Source: Runella defluvii (GTDB lineage Bacteria > Bacteroidota > Bacteroidia > Cytophagales > Spirosomataceae). Taken from it: a DNA stretch of 64,000 nt. Of the stretch, positions 60,420-64,000 are shown piece after piece (the first letter of the stretch is position 1; every line of letters starts with the position of its first letter). The notes below the pieces were generated by a model that was not told where the DNA came from, searched no databases, and saw only the letters and a program-made list of their open reading frames with translations. The stretch spans positions 414,206-478,205 of the forward strand of contig NZ_JACIBY010000002.1 in NCBI RefSeq assembly GCF_014195535.1, written 5' to 3'. A program made the translations under genes and the position numbers.

Positions 60420-61430
60420 CTAATGCAATTGTGCACCTGTACCGTTTTCGGTGGCAAAAATAATTTTTCCAAAATCAAATTGAACTCCCGTTGCTGGGTC
60501 GTTGGCGATAAGCAACGTACCGTCCATGTCCACGTAGTCGAGCATCGGCAACAAGTGCGCAATCGCCGAAATACCCACGCTGCTTTCGTTCATACAGCCT
60601 ACCATCGTTTTCAGGCCAAGGGTTTTGGCTTCGGCCAACATTCGTCGTGCGGGCGTAAGGCCACCGCATTTGGTCAACTTCACATTGACTCCGTGAAAGT
60701 AACCTGCGCATTTGGCCACATCTGCTTCTACAATGCAACTTTCGTCGGCAATGCAGGGCAACGCACTTTCGGCATAGACTTGTTTCATCCCCGCCCAATC
60801 GTCCGCACGCAGGGGTTGTTCGATAAATTCAACGCCTAATTTTTTTAATTCATGGCTATACTCGATGGCTTGCGTCGCCGTCCAAGCGCAGTTCGCATCT
60901 ACTCGAAACACCGCATCAGTATGGCTACGTAGGGTTCGGACAATCTCCAAATCCTCTGCTGTACCCAATTTAATCTTGTACAATGGCCACGGAAACTCCT
61001 TCATTTTTGCCACCATTTTATCAATGCTATCAATTCCAATGGTGTAATCAGTAATTGGTATTGCATCGGCTGAAAGCCCCCAGGCATCGTAGAGTTTTTT
61101 CCCTTGTTTTTTGGCCCAAAGGTCGTTTGCTGCTTCATCCAAAGCGCACTGCGCAAACGGCATATCGTGAAGGTATTGGTTGGTCAACTGCCAAAACTCC
61201 TCGGGAGATGTTAGGATATCGTTTTCAATCACATTTCGTATTTGCTCAAGGCGGCCTATCATTCCTTCAATCGTAATACCGTAGTATTTGTTGGAAGTAG
61301 CCTCTCCAAAGCCCCGAAAACTCCCTTCTCGGAGTTCTACAATGAGCGTAGGTTGCACATCGCGCGAATCGTGAGCGATGGTAAAGGTGTGGCGAAGCCG
61401 TAAGTCGAAGCGATGAAAGTATAATTGCAT
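60420..61430 (-). CDS. Dipeptide epimerase (L-Ala-D/L-Glu epimerase-like), enolase superfamily
   Basis: A 336-residue enolase-superfamily protein of the muconate-lactonizing subgroup. Catalytic residues are in place: the KxK in PLYKIKLGTAED, metal ligands Asp (FRVDANCAW), Glu (EFIEQPL) and Asp (CIADESC), and the second catalytic Lys in VNVKLTKCGGL. The best-known members epimerise L-Ala-D-Glu from cell-wall recycling; Bacteroidota members can act on other dipeptides, so the substrate is uncertain. It is co-transcribed with the BioF-like gene, which may use a related compound. Confidence 0.9.
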   Translation of the reverse strand: MQLYFHRFDLRLRHTFTIAHDSRDVQPTLIVELREGSFRGFGEATSNKYYGITIEGMIGRLEQIRNVIENDILTSPEEFWQLTNQYLHDMPFAQCALDEAANDLWAKKQGKKLYDAWGLSADAIPITDYTIGIDSIDKMVAKMKEFPWPLYKIKLGTAEDLEIVRTLRSHTDAVFRVDANCAWTATQAIEYSHELKKLGVEFIEQPLRADDWAGMKQVYAESALPCIADESCIVEADVAKCAGYFHGVNVKLTKCGGLTPARRMLAEAKTLGLKTMVGCMNESSVGISAIAHLLPMLDYVDMDGTLLIANDPATGVQFDFGKIIFATENGTGAQLH

Positions 61431-61443
61431 ACGTCTAAAAACA

Positions 61444-61480
61444 AAAGAGGAGACAAAAGTACATCTTTTCTCTCCTCTTT
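61444..61480 (-). terminator. Stem-loop between the DUF6089 gene and the epimerase gene
   Basis: AAAGAGGAGA (61444-61453) pairs with TCTCCTCTTT (61471-61480). On the minus strand it is followed by TGTTTTTAG. It directly follows the DUF6089 stop codon. TACTTTTG on the minus strand (61461-61454), a possible promoter box for the epimerase, lies in its loop and arm. Confidence 0.6.
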
Positions 61481-61487
61481 GCGTTGC

Positions 61488-62177
61488 TTAATCCGTCGAA
61501 AATCCTGGCGGACAAATAATACTATAAAATGTATAACTCAGGGTAATTGACGTGTAGTAGTATTTATCGCGGGTAGTTGGATTGCCAAGTTGGAGTTTTT
61601 GACCCAATGGCACGTTATCTCCCAAATCGTCTAAGTAATCGGTAAAAAGAACCCTAGTACCAAACTCAAACTCTAAACTCCACGGGCGTTTAAACTCCCA
61701 CTTCACTCCCGCTCCAAAAGGAATATTCATTTGGGTTGTTTTATATTCGGCCGTTTTTGTGCGCGGTTTAAATTTATAAAAACCCAATCCGCCCATCAGG
61801 TAGGGCGTCCAATTGACGTCTTTGCGGCGTTGCGAGTAATTCAGAAAGTTATACTCAAGTATCAAATCTCCTTCAGCTACCCTAGAACGAAACGAGCCAT
61901 TACGGGCCTGATTGAAAGGGTCAGACGAGCGACTGTCTTTTGCTCCAATAATGCCCATATTTCCGCCTAATTTCAACGAAACTGCTGGCGACGCATTATA
62001 ACGCACAAAAGCATGGCCTCCAGGCAAATAGTTTTTAGGGTTAAAAAAAGGAGCATAGTCTCCTTTGTAATTAAACCCTCCTAGTCCAGCGCCAATATTC
62101 CACCGCTGGGCTTCGGCCTGTAAAGAAAAGGCTCCCAAAAGGAAGCCGATAAAATAAGTGTGCAGTTTGCTATCCAC
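61488..62177 (-). CDS. DUF6089-like outer membrane beta-barrel protein
   Basis: A 229-residue exported protein (signal peptide ending AEAQ, residue 24) with alternating strands: WNIGAGLGGFNYKGDYAPFFNP, VSLKLGGNMGIIGAKD, PYLMGGLGFYKFKP, IPFGAGVKWEF and a final YYYTSITLSYTFY. These match the DUF6089 family of small barrels common in Cytophagales. The start codon is GTG at 62177; no ATG is available. It is paired with a longer DUF6089 gene 54 bases upstream. Function is unknown, possibly an outer-membrane structural or adhesive role. Confidence 0.8.
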   Translation of the reverse strand: MDSKLHTYFIGFLLGAFSLQAEAQRWNIGAGLGGFNYKGDYAPFFNPKNYLPGGHAFVRYNASPAVSLKLGGNMGIIGAKDSRSSDPFNQARNGSFRSRVAEGDLILEYNFLNYSQRRKDVNWTPYLMGGLGFYKFKPRTKTAEYKTTQMNIPFGAGVKWEFKRPWSLEFEFGTRVLFTDYLDDLGDNVPLGQKLQLGNPTTRDKYYYTSITLSYTFYSIICPPGFSTD

Positions 62178-62231
62178 GTATGATAAATTCTTGGTTTTTG
62201 CCCTTGTTAACTTTTAACGAAGTCCAATAAC

Positions 62232-63230
62232 TTAACGAATCGGCGGGCATTTAATTTTAGTTGGTAACACATAGGTTACTGTGATGCTGGAAAGCATGTA
62301 GGTATCTTTCCGAACAGGATTTCCTCTAAAATCACCCTGTTGCCATCCTCCCAAAGGACCATTTGCAAACGGATTAGCTGTCGGGTTGTTGGGATCGACA
62401 ATTCTGGCTACAGTTTCAGTACGATCACGTCCAGTACGTGCTGCAATTTGCTCAAGCGTACGGTTTGACATCGCTCGTGCCATGTCATTTTTAAGAATGT
62501 CAGGATTTGGATAAAAACCACTTGCATCATCCAAAAAATCTGACCCCGAAAAACGGAAGCCACCTTCTACCCCAACGTTCCACTGGTCATTGATTTTCCA
62601 AGTAAAGCCCAATCCAAAAGGAATAGAATACGTTACCAATGAGTAAGGTTTCTCAAAGCCTGGCTGGCCCTGCCCCTCCGTTCCTAGTGGTTGAAGGGCT
62701 ATCCAACGCTTATTTTTAGGATACCTGTCGTAAGATGTTGAATCAGGAACCATTGCTTTCGGATTATGAGCAAGCAGCGCAACTCCAGCAAAAATGTAGG
62801 GGGTAAACTTTGCACGACGATTCGGACTACGTCCATCTCCCCAAAACTTGTAAATACCTACCAAACTAAACTCTTTAAGGTTGTTACGAAAATGTAAGTT
62901 TCGAACATACGCCCCTGAAAACGGCGTACCTCCGCGGTTATAGTATTCATCGTCACTAAAAATTTGTGCCCACGTAAACCCAAAACGGGCTGCCAAATGC
63001 GGTGTATAATGCTTCGTATAAGCGGCATTAATATTCCAGCGCATGGTTTTAAACAAGGTATTCACTGGACTTCGATAGGGTGCCAAATCACCTGCATAGC
63101 TAGACGTTCCCGCCCCAAAACTCACGGTAGAGTACTGCTCAAATGGCGTTCGACGACGGCGTTGTGCTTCCGATTGGAGCGTCACAAACAGCGTAAACAA
63201 CACGATTCCGACAATTATCTTATAATTCAT
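62232..63230 (-). CDS. DUF6089 family outer membrane beta-barrel protein
   Basis: A 332-residue exported protein; the signal peptide ends SEAQ, followed by an Arg run (QRRRRTPFEQ). The barrel strands repeat the pattern of the next gene (VSFGAGTSSYAGDLAPYRSP, YIFAGVALLAHNP, IPFGLGFTWKI, VGVEGGFRFSG, and the end SSITVTYVLP with a Cys-Pro C-terminus). The two proteins share the closing sequence T-Y-x-x-P/F-KIKCPP/SIICPP. I start at ATG 63230, since upstream residues are charged and not part of a signal. It follows nadK by 87 bases. Confidence 0.83.
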   Translation of the reverse strand: MNYKIIVGIVLFTLFVTLQSEAQRRRRTPFEQYSTVSFGAGTSSYAGDLAPYRSPVNTLFKTMRWNINAAYTKHYTPHLAARFGFTWAQIFSDDEYYNRGGTPFSGAYVRNLHFRNNLKEFSLVGIYKFWGDGRSPNRRAKFTPYIFAGVALLAHNPKAMVPDSTSYDRYPKNKRWIALQPLGTEGQGQPGFEKPYSLVTYSIPFGLGFTWKINDQWNVGVEGGFRFSGSDFLDDASGFYPNPDILKNDMARAMSNRTLEQIAARTGRDRTETVARIVDPNNPTANPFANGPLGGWQQGDFRGNPVRKDTYMLSSITVTYVLPTKIKCPPIR

Positions 63231-63317
63231 TCGCTTTACTGGATTGATGCGTGACTTTGTGTTCAACGCAAAAATGAATCTTTTTATTGAATATCCCCGC
63301 AAAAATCGCGCCTAAGA

Positions 63318-64000
63318 TTAATTGCGGGCGTCTAACCCCCAATGTAGTTTTGTACGTAGGGTTTGTACAAAATTATCTTGTTTAAACTTGACAAGTCGCG
63401 CTTTAAAAACCGCTTTTTTTACGGTCAACGCAATGGTAGAATCCACAATCCGAAACCGCGAGTCAAGCGAAACAAGGAAATTATTACTACGGCTTTCTAC
63501 CCGAAAAGTCAACTGACTTCCATCGGGAATAATCATGGGGCGAACGTTCAGGTTATGCGGACTAATAGGAGTGATGACAAAAACGTCGTTGGTTGGTAAT
63601 ACAACAGGCCCTCCGCAGCTCAATGAATAACCAGTCGAGCCTGTAGGAGTAGAAACGATAAGTCCATCAGCCCAATACGAATTTAAAAACTCCCCGTCTA
63701 AGTACGCATGAATGGTAATCATCGACGAAGTATCGGTTTTCGTGATGGTAAAATCGTTCAGGGCAAAGTTATAATCTTCAAATAAATCGTTGTCCGAATT
63801 TACACTAACCAATGCCCGCTCTTCAATCTGGTAATTTCCTTCAAAAAGCGCTGCTAATTGGGTAGGAATACACTCAGGGGAAACGGTCGCCAAAAAGCCT
63901 AGACGCCCCGTATTTATCCCCAAAATGGATATTTGGCGCGAACGCGACTGCATGACCGACTCCAACAACGTACCATCGCCACCTATGCTAAAAATAAAAT
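63318..64000 (-). CDS. nadK: NAD kinase (5' end outside window)
   Basis: The visible ~226 C-terminal residues are NAD kinase, which phosphorylates NAD to NADP with ATP. The GGDGT motif lies at the right edge of the window, and the frame continues beyond it. Also visible are GINTGRLGFLA, the substrate site SPTGSTGYSLSCGGPVV, and DGSQLTFRVESR. The last residues HWGLDARN are typical for the Bacteroidota protein. A frame that seems to begin near 63968 is only an internal TTG. Confidence 0.93.
   Translation of the reverse strand, partial: FIFSIGGDGTLLESVMQSRSRQISILGINTGRLGFLATVSPECIPTQLAALFEGNYQIEERALVSVNSDNDLFEDYNFALNDFTITKTDTSSMITIHAYLDGEFLNSYWADGLIVSTPTGSTGYSLSCGGPVVLPTNDVFVITPISPHNLNVRPMIIPDGSQLTFRVESRSNNFLVSLDSRFRIVDSTIALTVKKAVFKARLVKFKQDNFVQTLRTKLHWGLDARN

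Noticed and set aside
1-64000. CRISPR array, rRNA operon, prophage or insertion sequence
   Set aside because: No regularly spaced repeats, rRNA sequence, phage structural cassette or transposase was found; the S74 protein alone is not evidence of a phage.

Overview
The window looks like chromosomal DNA of a Bacteroidota bacterium, most likely order Cytophagales (Runella/Spirosoma-like; the genus is a guess). The signs are an alternative complex III operon joined to an aa3 cytochrome oxidase, promoters of the Bacteroidota type (TTTG, about 20 bases, TAnnTTTG), almost no Shine-Dalgarno sequences, DUF6089 outer-membrane proteins, and a 'tail fiber domain' S74 protein. No insertion sequence, prophage, rRNA or CRISPR array was seen.

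1-18,092 (minus strand): one long co-directional respiratory block read from a good promoter at 18,061-18,092. Order of transcription: actA-B-C-D-E-F (alternative complex III, menaquinol to cytochrome c/oxidase), coxB, coxA, ctaA and ctaB (heme A synthesis), two subunit III genes, subunit IV, a SCO-like protein that has lost its cysteines, a DUF420 protein, a small CxxC membrane protein, prmC and a secreted protein cut by the window edge. Two strong hairpins interrupt the act genes.

18,200-20,930: tRNA-Cys, rpsA (six S1 domains, structured leader, clear promoter) and an HNH endonuclease. 21,060-27,410: a TetR-controlled RND efflux operon with matching operator-like sites before tetR and before tolC. 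27,420-28,250: a higBA toxin-antitoxin pair, with a palindrome inside its promoter and a nine-codon upstream frame with a perfect Shine-Dalgarno sequence that ends on the higB start codon. 28,260-33,810: M20 peptidase, folA, mscS, a beta-propeller/cytochrome c protein and a Uma2 protein.

33,930-49,360: a surface-glycan locus for pseudaminic acid (YfhO membrane protein, pseB, pseC, a methylase, pseF, a double-GNAT protein, an S74 self-processing fibre protein, pseI, a flippase), then after a terminator a divergent methyltransferase and a second transcript with a sialyltransferase-like gene, a GT2 glycosyltransferase and a secreted esterase. pseG is not in the locus. The likely logic is synthesis and activation of CMP-pseudaminic acid, its transfer by the sialyltransferase-like enzyme, and export of the glycan by the flippase.

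49,410-64,000: lipoprotein MsrB, a PIN-type toxin-antitoxin pair, a second TetR/TolC/adaptor/RND operon, a MarR regulator, a DUF2306-like membrane protein, a BioF-like PLP enzyme beside a dipeptide epimerase, two DUF6089 outer-membrane proteins and the C-terminal part of NAD kinase.
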